NCBI GenBank assembly: GCA_001600355.1
Contig: BCJU01000003.1
Location: forward strand, 1 to 64,000
Length of the DNA: 64,000 bases
Direction: 5' to 3'
Source: Meira nashicola
Lineage: Eukaryota; Basidiomycota; Exobasidiomycetes; Exobasidiales; Brachybasidiaceae
In this document: piece by piece, positions 1-9,703 of the stretch
Layout: the number at the start of each line of letters is the position of its first letter
How positions within the stretch are numbered: the stretch's first letter is position 1
Made by a program: the position numbers and the translations under genes
The notes under the pieces: model-generated
Told to the model about the DNA's origin: nothing
Seen by the model: only the letters and a program-made list of their open reading frames with translations
The model's database searches: none

Positions 1-1100
1 TTTCTGCAATTTGAAACTGTTTTCCATCGAAGAAAATGGCAATTGCGTTTGGCAGAAAGGTTGCTTCATTGCTGCTCTAACAAGGAAGCCGAGAGACGCA
101 TGTAAGTGCTTGTCGGGGGACGTGAATCAATAAGCATAAATCTGACTCCCTTTACTCACTTTTGTATGAAAAGCACTCTCCTTAGAGAGAAACAAAAGGT
201 GTCGTCAAATATCGTGACTGAAAACAGCAATTACAGGGAGTTGATCGAGGGTGAACTTCCAATTTCAGTTCAAGGCAAGACAGTCGTTGTGCGTCCAAAG
301 AATGAGATGAAAATCACGTTCCCAGTGTCACCACAGACAAGAAAGTACTTAGAACGAGATACAGGGAAGAAAGAATTTGTAAGTCTCATTAGTAGGTATT
401 TTCCACCTTTTTGACACTAACTTTCCTACTGCACTAGTACTTTGTTAAGCTTGTATTCGGCTCTTCTTGCCCTTTGTGGGATGGAACTGGCTTCCCAGAA
501 GAGGTAAGTAGCCCTCTTAGGGGAGTGGGCTTGTCGCTGTATTCCTTCAGTTCGAATACATGGATTCCAATATCAGCAAATTTTCGCTTCAGAAACGTCG
601 TTTCACGTTTCACTGCATTCGCTAGCCAAGCAGCTATCGTTGCAAGACAGTCGAATACATACAATAGCGATCGAAATGCCCCAAACCATTCTTCTGAGCC
701 TGAATCAGACGAGGAGGAAGATGTTCCAGCATTTCAGATTTTTCAAAGAACTTTGCCTTCAACAGGGTATTCGCCGAGGATTGGTGTACGAGGTCAACGA
801 ACACCTACAATTCTCATTCCACGAAGGATGCTAAGGATGTGGTTTCCGGATGGAACCTACCCGCAAGGGCTCCCACTCTCTGTAAAGATTGAAGCCACAA
901 GAGCCAGATCACCTGACGAGGTGAAAATATTTCTTCGTCTTGACAGCACAGGGCAGAGTGATAATGAAGGTGTGTGGTTCAATGCCTTACGCTACGCAAA
1001 AGACGGCATGCCCTCAGCAGCAATTTGGCGCTACATTCAAGAAACACAACGTGGAGCTCGAAATCTTGATGAAGAGAGTCAAGTCAACAAGATGTTGTAA
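1..1100 (+). CDS. Unrecognised protein, 5' partial, multi-exon
   Basis: The coding frame is open from base 1, so the gene begins outside the window. My model joins 1-101, 174-378 and 438-1100, about 322 residues visible. Intron 102-173 has a GTAAGT donor and restores phase exactly; intron 379-437 has GTAAGT, a CTAAC branch point and a TAG acceptor. The 3' exon is uncertain: a second GTAAGT donor at 504 with an acceptor at 576 would move into another frame and stop at 834, whereas reading through stays open to 1100. The product has a GKTVVVRP/ITFPVSP beta-like stretch and an acidic SEPESDEEED run. I do not recognise a family and assign no function. Confidence 0.4.
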
Positions 1101-4015
1101 TCTCTTAACAAGCATTCGATGTGAATAAAAAAATACTAAAATGTTACCGAATAGCGGCGTTATCTTCTTTGTCTTTTTCGTGTCAAAAATAAAGAACAAA
1201 CAGCTCTGTAATAGTGCAGTGATGAAACATAGTATGTAAAGAGATTTCCATCTAGGCATATCCAGAAGGTTTAAAATAAGGTGGTTGTCTCTTACTCATG
1301 ACTAAGAGAATGAGAAAGTGCTCTAAATAACAGGCTANCAGGGAATATTTCTCCCTTGAATATCCTGAAAAAAAACCTCTGAGTTGTGTGTCTGTTTATT
1401 TCATTCGTTCTATATTGCCTGGACTTCGTGGGCTATTCTTACAACATGAGTCANTGAGACTTTTGCTTGTTATAAAATTTGTCGAATCACAGATGGTCTT
1501 GTAAAAGCTGTAGCACATACCTCTTCCATGAGCCTAATCAAGAAAGTATCTTTGAAAGTTTGGATCTCGTGGAGATGCAAAACTACATTTGTTTCTATCG
1601 TTCCCAAAATCCAATCCGCATGGTCAGTAATTGAATGCAACAAGAACGTGTTTACTAAAGATGTCTACAAATTTCAGTGGATGTTGGTTTTTGTTCCAAT
1701 TAACGGCCTCTTTTCTGCAAGTGTATGAACATGTACTATTGAAAAGATAAGTGAGAGTTCATTTGCGGAAGTCTGCAGCTCTCATACAAAGTAGTTGTAA
1801 ATCGCCGGTCTCATTCTTTTTCCGGCTTATATACTATTATCCAACAAAAAGCTTGAACAATTCTGCGCTTCTTGTCGATCTAGCCCTAGAAATTAGTGGA
1901 GAATTGTNCTCACTTAGTAAAGTAAGTAAGCCAATTGCTTCCACTATCCAAACTGCGTGCTTAGCTGTTAGCGCAGAATAAAAATCTGTCACCAATGGCA
2001 GGTCTTTCTAACTGTCGATAAAATACATTACGTCGCCAAAATTTGACTTTGGCCTCATTCTGAAGAAAATACAGTCGTTCTTCCTTCCCAATCTATTTCA
2101 AGAATTTAAGTGAAACCACCTTATCAAGCAAAATAGCTACGCTACTTGTATGTAAAACTATGGCAGAGGAACTGATTTCTTTTACTAGTACTATCTTTGG
2201 TTGAGCGGTGTCATTTCTTGCTTCTTCTGAACACAANACNTATTCAGAGAAAGTCGGCAGGAGCTCATTCAATAAGTTCCTAAGCTATCCAAAATATTGC
2301 AAGACGCTTTGATGGGCATTGACTGATTGGCACACGGTAAACAGAAAGAACGCTCAAATTATCGTTCTTCCGAAGATTANTAAATTAGAATATGAGCGCT
2401 AATCGCTCTTGCCTATAGTGTCTGTGTTGTGTATATTATACCTGTGCCCTCATTTGCGTGTGCTTGGCCGGTACGCCTTTTTTAAAAGAGAATTGGACGC
2501 GCTAGAGACACTTTGTCTGTGTAAAGGCGATTCTTTCGGCCTTTGGCGTGCAAACTCATGATGTATCGTGCCTTTGGATAGCAAAAACAATTTCAGATAC
2601 AGCATTTCCTAGCGTCCACCTATTCTAGCGAATTATCTCCGCGCGGAAGAGCGCACGGCATTGCGTAAGTGATACGCTACCCGGACCTTCTTGTCATTCA
2701 TTAGAGAGTAGAAGCTCGTAAAAACTTTGAATCACTCAGGTGCTAGCGCAAAAGTCTTGAATGCTCAGCCTGTGTCAAAAGATAGTGACTGTATCTTGTA
2801 ACAGACTTTGTGCACGACATGCTTCCATCAATCGGAAAGAAGCACAGGGTTTGTCCAAGGTTTCTTAACAGAACAAAGATAATTTGATCGCCAGTCAGAC
2901 CCCACTTGATTGGCATCCCGCTACCACCTACAAAGATTAAGTACTCGAAGATATCAGAGATCAATCTGGAATTTTTGAGGGCCCGGTAGTGTCTTTTCGA
3001 ACCAACACGATCACTGTTGAGAGGTACCTTGTCACAAACAAAAGAAATTTATTGAAGTACTACACGCTCAATCCTGTCGAACGTGGAAATTATCGAGACA
3101 ATATATAAACATCAATTACGCACTCAATTTGCAAGAATATAAAAGAGTGAGATACGAACAAGTTGAATTATTTTTAAAACTTACTTTCAAGGAGGAGCTA
3201 AAGTCAATTTAGCAACCTTGCAGGTGACCAAATCATTAGCCACACTAGACAAAACCCCCTCGATAGTAAGCGTTACATCGGAATAATTGATGCTAGACCT
3301 GCACCAACTTGCGTCTGTACCCAAAGCAGTGACAACAACATCTTCGAATACCAAACTGCCAAAGTTCCAAGCAGCTAATCGCAAAAGTGTACTACGAGGA
3401 TGTCTGTCTTATGCATCCCAGTATAGCTAACATTCAATTTCACTAATTCTTCAGCGGCTAGAAAAGCGCCAACTTAATTGCATCATTTCTAGATTCCGAT
3501 TTAGACCTTTTTAGTATCATCAGAATTGTAGCGTATCAAGCAAGATCACCTAAAGGAGGACAATGCCTGTACTGAATACATTTACCCTTGGAAGAAAAAA
3601 GAGCTGCAATCCTAACATTTAGATATTTTTGGCGTACATCTTGCTGATGCCGTTCAAGTACGTATCTTCAAGGTAGCATAGCATATAGTGTGTTGCTACG
3701 ATAGATATCATGCTTGTGTCGGATTGGTGTTAGAAGATGATTCCGCTGTGATACAAGTAGTATACTAGATCAGGTTGGGGTAAAAATTTACAACTACAGT
3801 GCCTGAAAATTATGAAATCTAAAAATAAGGGTAATTCATACCAAAGTTTTTAGGCTAAGATAAGAGATTAGATAGCTATACCGCGTTTTTACTTGTTTCA
3901 GGAACAACACAGAGAATCGTCCCGCGCAAGACGTAGCGCACAATTGCTTATGTAATTCACCCAGTTTACACGAAAATGATTTCACAGATCAGAGCACTTC
4001 CGTTGCAAGATCACA
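1101..4015. other. Gene-poor stretch with ambiguous bases
   Basis: I find no convincing gene in these 2.9 kb apart from a weak minus-strand fragment at 3187-3384. Open frames are short and broken, and six N bases occur between 1338 and 2380. It could be decayed coding or transposon DNA, but no terminal repeats or transposase motifs are visible. Confidence 0.5.
3187..3384 (-). other. Possible 3'-terminal exon or gene fragment
   Basis: This is a 65-codon minus-strand open frame. Its amino-acid pattern (WNFGSLVFEDVVVTAL, then TLTIEGVLSSVANDL, ending KVAKLTLAPP) looks like the alternating hydrophobics of a beta-rich domain rather than random sequence. A possible acceptor, GATTAG, lies just upstream on the minus strand, so it may be the last exon of a gene whose other exons I cannot trace. 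It may also be a decayed remnant. Confidence 0.2.
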
Positions 4016-4419
4016 TCAAGGCAGACGGCCACGCTTGGCGACGTAGAATACGCGAGCCTTCGTGGGAGAGTTAAATTGCAATGCAGCACCATTTGAGATG
4101 TTGAGGACCTGGCCTGTTTTTGCGACAAAGTTCTCACCGGTTGTAGTATCTTTGATTTGTAATTCACCTTCCAAAACGATTTTAAGTTCATCATATGTGT
4201 ATGTGTAACTTAATGGTTCTTCTGAATGACTTTGTTCATAAAATCCACCGGATAATTGATTGTCTTTTGAAGAATCGATGTCACCTAGAGAGTAAAGAGA
4301 AAAGGTTAGCGAAACCATTGCAACAAGTTTGAATGGCTGGTACACTCACCCAATAAAGCACCGTTACCCAAGCTACCCAATTTGGCTTCAGAAGCGTCCA
4401 AGACTTTAAGAAGAGACAT
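4016..4419 (-). CDS. EutQ-like single-domain cupin
   Basis: Two exons, 4350-4419 and 4284-4016, flank a 65-nt intron (GTGAGT donor, CTCTAG acceptor). The start MSLLKVLDASEAKLGSLGNG follows an A-rich leader. The product is about 110 residues, a typical size for a lone cupin barrel. It carries the EutQ-type run YTYTYDELKIVLEGEL, then a conserved glycine turn (TGQVLNISNG) and a C-terminal barrel strand (ARVFYVAKRGR). Members of this small family are cytosolic and found beside many catabolic genes, but the fungal ones have no established substrate. The next gene upstream was a dioxygenase, now a pseudogene, so a metabolic link is possible but unproven. Confidence 0.75.
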
Positions 4420-4752
4420 TTTCCTTTTTTATTGATTTGTTGTAAAGAGAAAGATGATGATGATGAAGAAGAAGAATGATTAAATGCGGTCGAAACCCCA
4501 CCTTTTTAACCTTATTTTTGATCATCAAATTAAGCGCCGCTTATCTAGCACAAAGGCTGACTTCTAAAACTTGAAGTGCATTCATCAACTTACCACCTTA
4601 AGCGCGTTAATCGCGCCTGCATTAGACTTAGACTGCATTCAATTCTGCACAGATCACACCAAGCGCGGCGCGGTAATGGAATAAGTACAGCCTTGGAACG
4701 GATTAAAGTGCGTGTGCATGTCACTTATTTGCCCGATCGGGGCGGAGACTAT

Positions 4753-5123
4753 TCGGAATTTTATAGAAGTGACGCTGATCGTATCATCTTGCGAAACATC
4801 AGCAACTTGACGTTTACCTTCACGTTCATCATGGATGATCGGGTGAATATATAAACCGCTGGACTCTCGTTCGGTGAAATGCTTTTGTTCATTGCATCAG
4901 AATTATCAGCTTTTAAGAGGCTATGAACTTGAAGTTCTGGGAATTCACGACCAATGATAGGAATGACTTCAAAATGCTTATATTTATCTAAAAGACCAGA
5001 CAACTGTATCGGCTTCACGTTTTAACTATTTCCCGCATTTTATGATGCAAGCTTTGATTTGATTGAATCGATAGCGCTTTGTGAGGGAGCATAAACGTTT
5101 AAAGTAGCGATATCAGGAGCCAT
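4753..5123 (-). pseudogene. Decayed 5' half of a TauD/JLP1-type dioxygenase
   Basis: This matches the first part of the intact dioxygenase at 7973-9112. The ATG at 5123 and the run LDKYKHFEV.PIIGREFPELQ are kept, as is the block around the HIHP region. Two in-frame TAA stops replace Glu28 and Gln35 of the intact copy. Two internal stretches are deleted (around 4866-4870 and 4895-4905), and everything after the segment equivalent to 8633 is missing, including both iron-binding motifs. The product cannot be a working enzyme. It sits divergent to the MFS gene at 5843 exactly as the intact copy sits to the MFS gene at 9704, so it is the decayed half of a duplicated two-gene module. The 330 bases between it and the cupin hold nothing recognisable. 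Confidence 0.9.
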
Positions 5124-5504
5124 GTTTGAGAAGTGATATGGGAGAGAAAATTGAAATATTTCACAAGCCAATTTGAATTATCTATTACATCTCTTAACTT
5201 CCTCTTTCAGTCAGGATCATATCTAAAAATGAAATGATTGCATTTACAGCTGAGCAATGTCGTCATCTCGGCATCATTCTTTATCTCTTTGGAATTTGTT
5301 CTACGTTCCTGCATTAATGAAAGTGCGTAGAGATGATAGAAACTTAATCACAATTGCTTATTTCATTTTGCCAAGAAGTGAAATATTTCTTAAGGAGCAC
5401 GTAACCGTGATAATTATAGAAAAAAAAATCACGTTTTATAGTGTGGCTTTTAATCAGGTACAATGCATTACGCGCTAAAAAGTCTGTCCCCCACTCTAAT
5501 AAGA

Positions 5505-5546
5505 CATGACGTGCTCGCGATCACGCAAATTCTAGCGTACTTTTTT
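5505..5546 (+). promoter_or_regulatory. Promoter block conserved between duplicated modules (copy 1)
   Basis: The block begins CATGACGTGCTC, then GATCACGCAA, then TAGCGTACTTTTTT. It recurs with few changes at 9476-9518, although most of the surrounding intergenic DNA has diverged. TGACGTG resembles a bZIP-type site. A shorter shared block (GTCGT.ATCTCGGCAT) lies near 5257 and 9235. Confidence 0.55.
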
Positions 5547-5842
5547 CGGATATTTGTTTTGGTTCTTCTTATCTTATCGTGCATATTCTATGATAATTAA
5601 GGGGAAGATCAAGAGTATAAGAGATTTAGCGTAAATATGTTGTACCATTAAAGCCACATCTCTGAAGGCGTGCTTTAATGGATGTATATCTTGGTGATTT
5701 ATACGGTACGAGAAAAGATCTAGTATTATCTGTAAGGAACAAGGTTTCTGATCAAAATGACTATTAGTATAAAAAGAAGATAATTTCACCTATTTATGAA
5801 GAACAAATCTTAAAAACATCTTTTCTTTTCCTAATCCCCAAA

Positions 5843-7609
5843 ATGGTTTTACCACAATTAACATCCGATGACGAGAAAGAGCATATCAAGGTCGACAGTG
5901 AAGCACCAAAAGATTTTATTTCAAGCAATAACAGTAAAAGGAGTAGCATCATCACAAATTCTGAACTTGTTCCTGAACTATCTAAAACAACAACATCCCC
6001 TCAAACTTCAGGATTTTTCTATAGACTCCTTTATCCAACTCAATCAAAAGAAATAATAGATTCCAACTTGGACGCAATCGCAACGCAACCTTCCGTTTAC
6101 GATGATGATGAATATGCAAAATATAATCAACCCCATCCAAAATGGGAAAATCTACATCGATTCGATCCAAAGTTTCGTTGGACATGGAGACAAGAGGCAG
6201 CACTCGTGAAAAAAATGGATTGGAGAATTGCGCTTTGGGCAGTTGTTATGTTCTACGCATTAGATCTTAATCGTTCAAACATCACTCAAGCAAACAGTGA
6301 TAATATGTTGGACGATTTAAACTTGACACAATCCGACTACAATTTAGGAAATACACTTTTCAAACTTGCCTTTTTGCTTGCAGAATTACCCTCCCAAATG
6401 ATTAGTAAACGAGTGGGACCTGATCGTTGGGTTCCTACATTGATCACGCTTTGGAGTATTTTTGGAGCTGCTCAATTTTTCCTAAAAGGTCGAGCATCTT
6501 TTTTGGCTTTCCGTTGGATAATTGGAATGATTCAAGGTGGTTTCATTCCCGATGTCGTTTTATATTTGTCCTACTTTTACACTCGTACTGAACTTCCATT
6601 GCGATTAGCTTTCTTTTGGGTTTCAAATTATTTGGTAAAAATCATTTCTCCCTTCATGGCTTTAGGTATCTTGCGACTTCGAGGTGTTCATGGTCATGCT
6701 GGTTGGAGATATTTGTTTTTGATTGAAGGTTTGATTACTCTGGCTATTGGTGTATTTTCATTTATTCAAATGCCTGCAGGTCCAACACAAACAAAGAATT
6801 GGTTCTACCGTAAAGGATGGTTCACAGAAGAAGAGGAAAAGTTGATTGTCAACCGAGCAATCCGTGACGATCCAAGTAAATCAGATATGCACAACCGTCA
6901 AGGTATCGATTGGCAAGGGTTCAAAAAGAGCTTAATGGATTACGATGTTTGGCCGATGTACTTGATCGGTCTAGTGTTCTTGCTTCCAGTCTACCCTATT
7001 GCAAATTATTTGACCATTCAATTACGCAAATTCGGCTTTTCAGTTGCGGCTACAAATGCGCTCAGTATTCCACCGCCTGCTTTGGGTTTGTTGTTTTTGA
7101 TCTTGATTACTTTGATATCTGAAAGGGTAAAGTATAGAATTTTTGTCGCAAGTTCAATTTCCGTTTGGAATGCAGTCTTTCTGTTTGTACTCTTCTCTTT
7201 ACCTGCCAATGCAAGCAAATGGACTTATTGGACCTTTGCAGCCCTTCAACAAGCATTCCCATACGTGCACGCCTTACAAGTTGCCCTTGTCTCAAGACAA
7301 TCTGGTTCAGTACGTACAAGAACGATTAGTGCTGCACTTTATAACATCTCTGTTCAAATTTCTTCCATCATTGGTTCAAATGTTTATCAACCTTCCGATA
7401 GACCCTTGTACAGAAAGGGAAATCTTGCAATGGCAATTTTGAGTTGTGTGACATTTGGAATTTATATCGGTGTATACTTTTATTATCGAACTCGAAATCA
7501 ACAAAGGGAGAAAAAGTGGAATGCTATGTCAAGAGAGCAACAATTACACTACCTTGCCACCACAAAAGATGAAGGAAATAGACGATTGGATTTCCGATTT
7601 GCTCTTTGA
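5843..7609 (+). CDS. Dal5-type MFS anion:cation symporter (copy 1)
   Basis: A single exon encodes 588 residues. The start MVLPQLTSDDEKEH sits behind an AT-rich leader and matches the start of the paralogue. About 120 hydrophilic N-terminal residues precede twelve predicted membrane segments. Family marks include MDWRIALWAVVMF at the first segment, LNRSNITQANSDNM in the first loop, and the conserved GPDRWVP and RWIIGMIQGGFIPD runs. This is the allantoate/nicotinate/sulfonate anion:cation symporter family (Dal5, Tna1, Soa1, Yct1). Because its diverged twin is divergent from a taurine/sulfonate-type dioxygenase, a sulfonate or related organic anion is a reasonable guess for the substrate. That substrate is inference. 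Confidence 0.88.
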   Translation: MVLPQLTSDDEKEHIKVDSEAPKDFISSNNSKRSSIITNSELVPELSKTTTSPQTSGFFYRLLYPTQSKEIIDSNLDAIATQPSVYDDDEYAKYNQPHPKWENLHRFDPKFRWTWRQEAALVKKMDWRIALWAVVMFYALDLNRSNITQANSDNMLDDLNLTQSDYNLGNTLFKLAFLLAELPSQMISKRVGPDRWVPTLITLWSIFGAAQFFLKGRASFLAFRWIIGMIQGGFIPDVVLYLSYFYTRTELPLRLAFFWVSNYLVKIISPFMALGILRLRGVHGHAGWRYLFLIEGLITLAIGVFSFIQMPAGPTQTKNWFYRKGWFTEEEEKLIVNRAIRDDPSKSDMHNRQGIDWQGFKKSLMDYDVWPMYLIGLVFLLPVYPIANYLTIQLRKFGFSVAATNALSIPPPALGLLFLILITLISERVKYRIFVASSISVWNAVFLFVLFSLPANASKWTYWTFAALQQAFPYVHALQVALVSRQSGSVRTRTISAALYNISVQISSIIGSNVYQPSDRPLYRKGNLAMAILSCVTFGIYIGVYFYYRTRNQQREKKWNAMSREQQLHYLATTKDEGNRRLDFRFAL

Positions 7610-7729
7610 TCGAGTTCAGACCGCCAGATATTTTGCTACCCTTTGATGTACAGATTTAAAAGATAGAATAAGATTAGCAATCATTGGATAACTCCCAACA
7701 AAACACCATTACTCAGACGTGCCAATTCT

Positions 7730-7733
<4 letters not shown>

Positions 7734-7760
<27 letters not shown>
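7734..7760. repeat. (GT)n microsatellite
   Basis: An uninterrupted run of about 13 GT units lies in the 360-bp gap between the MFS gene and the convergent dioxygenase gene. The rest of that gap shows no gene. Confidence 0.95.
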
Positions 7761-7972
7761 ATATCTTTTGTATGAAAGAAAGGATGAATGAATGCAAACG
7801 AAAAGCAAGCGCCGGCGCCTTTTCCCCAAAATTGGCCTGTGCATACAGCCTGCTCAATAAAACGCGCGGTCAGTCTGTGCGTGTGTTTGCATACTTTCTC
7901 AATTCAACCATCATCACAATATGGAATTCAAGCTATGTATAGCAGGCAGATTACGTAAGTACATTTTATTCT

Positions 7973-9112
7973 TTAAATCAATTGACCTTGACCTAATTCT
8001 TCACGACGAGAAGTAGAATTTGGATCATAGAAAGGTTTCTCTCCAAGTGAAACGGCACGTACGCCTGCACGATCACCAAGGCCATCATAATCTGGAGTTG
8101 CAGCATGGAATACTGAACGATTATCCCAAACGGCCAAATCACCAGATTGTTGCCATTTGAAGCGTACTTGGGCAGCGTGAGAAGATGTGACAAGGTTCAA
8201 GATGTGTTTTCTGAACAAATCACTTTCTTGTGGTGTCAAACCATCAATGCTTTTGAAGTGAGATCCAAGACCAAACACAGACTTCCATCCTGTAACTGGA
8301 TTTGTACGAATGAATGGATGATGTGCTTCCAACTTTTCACCAACATTCAAAGGTGATCCACGTGGACCTGGGTGAACACGGAATCCTTGACGGGCTGCTG
8401 TTTCGTTGAATGCAGGTTGAGCAAAGTATCCAGTCAAGCCTTCTGCAAAGCGTTTGAGAGGATCGGATAACAAGTCAAAGATTTCATAACCTGAACTCCA
8501 AAGTGTGTCACCACCTGTTGGAGGTAGTGTGTGAACCTTTAAAGAAGTGTAATCGGCTGGAACAGGTTCAAAGGTGATGTCAGAATGCCATTCATCTGCG
8601 CCTGACTTGCGATATTCATGATATGCAGCTTTTCGGAATTTAGAAGAAATGACGCTGATTGTGTCATCTTTGTTTATGTTTCCGAACTCATCAACAACTT
8701 GATGTTCACCATCACGTTCAGCGTTGATGATCGGGTGGATATGTAAACCACTTGACTCTGGTTTACCGGTCAATTTGCCTAATCGTTCGGTGAAATGTTT
8801 TTGTTCATCGGGTGTGAGGTCTTGTGCACGGAAAAAGACAACACCTCTGCGCGAGATGATGATGGCTAATTCACGAAGCAATTCATCGGAATTATCAGCT
8901 TTCAAAAGGTCACGAATTTGAAGTTTTGGGAATTCACGACCAATAACAGGAGTAACTTCAAAGTGTTTATATTTGTCTAAAATACCAGACAATTGTAACG
9001 GCTTCGCGTTTTGACTTTTTCCTGCATTTTCTGATGCAAGTTTCGATTTGATTGAATCGATAGCATTTTGTGCTGGAGCAGAAACGTTCAAGGTAGCAAT
9101 ATCAGGAGCCAT
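7973..9112 (-). CDS. TauD/JLP1-type 2OG-Fe(II) sulfonate dioxygenase
   Basis: A single exon encodes 379 residues, a normal length for fungal TauD-family enzymes. The iron triad is visible: His176-x-Asp178 in EWHSDITF and His336 in NRSVFHAATPDYDG. Arg352 (DRAGVRAVSLG) would bind the 2-oxoglutarate carboxylate, and GGDT at 200-203 is the usual strand after HxD. Enzymes of this type, such as yeast Jlp1, hydroxylate taurine or other alkyl sulfonates (some act on sulfate esters) and release sulfite; they act in the cytosol. The gene is divergent from the MFS carrier at 9704 with about 590 bp between starts, suggesting joint control of uptake and breakdown. An herbicide-type or sulfate-ester substrate cannot be excluded. 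Confidence 0.88.
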   Translation of the reverse strand: MAPDIATLNVSAPAQNAIDSIKSKLASENAGKSQNAKPLQLSGILDKYKHFEVTPVIGREFPKLQIRDLLKADNSDELLRELAIIISRRGVVFFRAQDLTPDEQKHFTERLGKLTGKPESSGLHIHPIINAERDGEHQVVDEFGNINKDDTISVISSKFRKAAYHEYRKSGADEWHSDITFEPVPADYTSLKVHTLPPTGGDTLWSSGYEIFDLLSDPLKRFAEGLTGYFAQPAFNETAARQGFRVHPGPRGSPLNVGEKLEAHHPFIRTNPVTGWKSVFGLGSHFKSIDGLTPQESDLFRKHILNLVTSSHAAQVRFKWQQSGDLAVWDNRSVFHAATPDYDGLGDRAGVRAVSLGEKPFYDPNSTSRREELGQGQLI

Positions 9113-9475
9113 TTTGAAAAGAGAATGGTGTTGATGAAGAGGAGATGCACAAATTGATTTGAGCTTATATACTTCAGAATAACCCTTTTATCACACGCTC
9201 GATTTGAAATTGGTGAAGTGGCTTGAGCCAAATGTCGTGATCTCGGCATGGTACCTTAATCCTTGTCGGATGATCACAATATGGGGGTAAGGTCCCCCGT
9301 TTCGATTGTTTTTAATTACTCTAATCATAATCTTATTTTGATTGCCAAGAGTGATCTAAAGAAGCACGCAACCATGAAGATAATGGGTAAAAATCACGTA
9401 ATCGAGATTAGCGGAATTTTAAAAAGAAATGCCTCACCGCACGCAAAATGCTCGCATGGCCCCCACTTCTAGAAG

Positions 9476-9518
9476 CATGACGTGCTCTCAATCACGCAAC
9501 GGTTAGCGTACTTTTTTT
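9476..9518 (+). promoter_or_regulatory. Promoter block conserved between duplicated modules (copy 2)
   Basis: Counterpart of 5505-5546, with CATGACGTGCTC, ATCACGCAA and TAGCGTACTTTTTTT in the same order. It lies 228 bp upstream of the MFS start and in the shared promoter of the divergent dioxygenase. Confidence 0.55.
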
Positions 9519-9703
9519 GCCGTTCTTCCTTTACCAAAAACTAAAAAACCTTTTTCCGAAGACGTGCTATGATGATTGTGTGCCTTGCCGATTCAAAAAC
9601 CTTGCGGATTTGGTTGGATAAGACGTTCCTGACCAAGATAGCCGTATGTATAAGAAGAAGGATTTTTTTATGTTCTCTTCATTCATTCATTAAAACCAAC
9701 AAG

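Noticed and set aside
1101..4015. A decayed transposon in the gene-poor stretch
   Set aside because: No terminal inverted repeats, target-site duplication or transposase/RT motifs could be seen.
4576..4854. Plus-strand open frame next to the cupin
   Set aside because: It is partly antisense to the dioxygenase pseudogene and otherwise shows no protein pattern.
9569..9703. Upstream in-frame extension of the second Dal5-type carrier by 45 codons
   Set aside because: The extension does not align with the paralogue, whose start matches the ATG at 9704; it reads like leader DNA.
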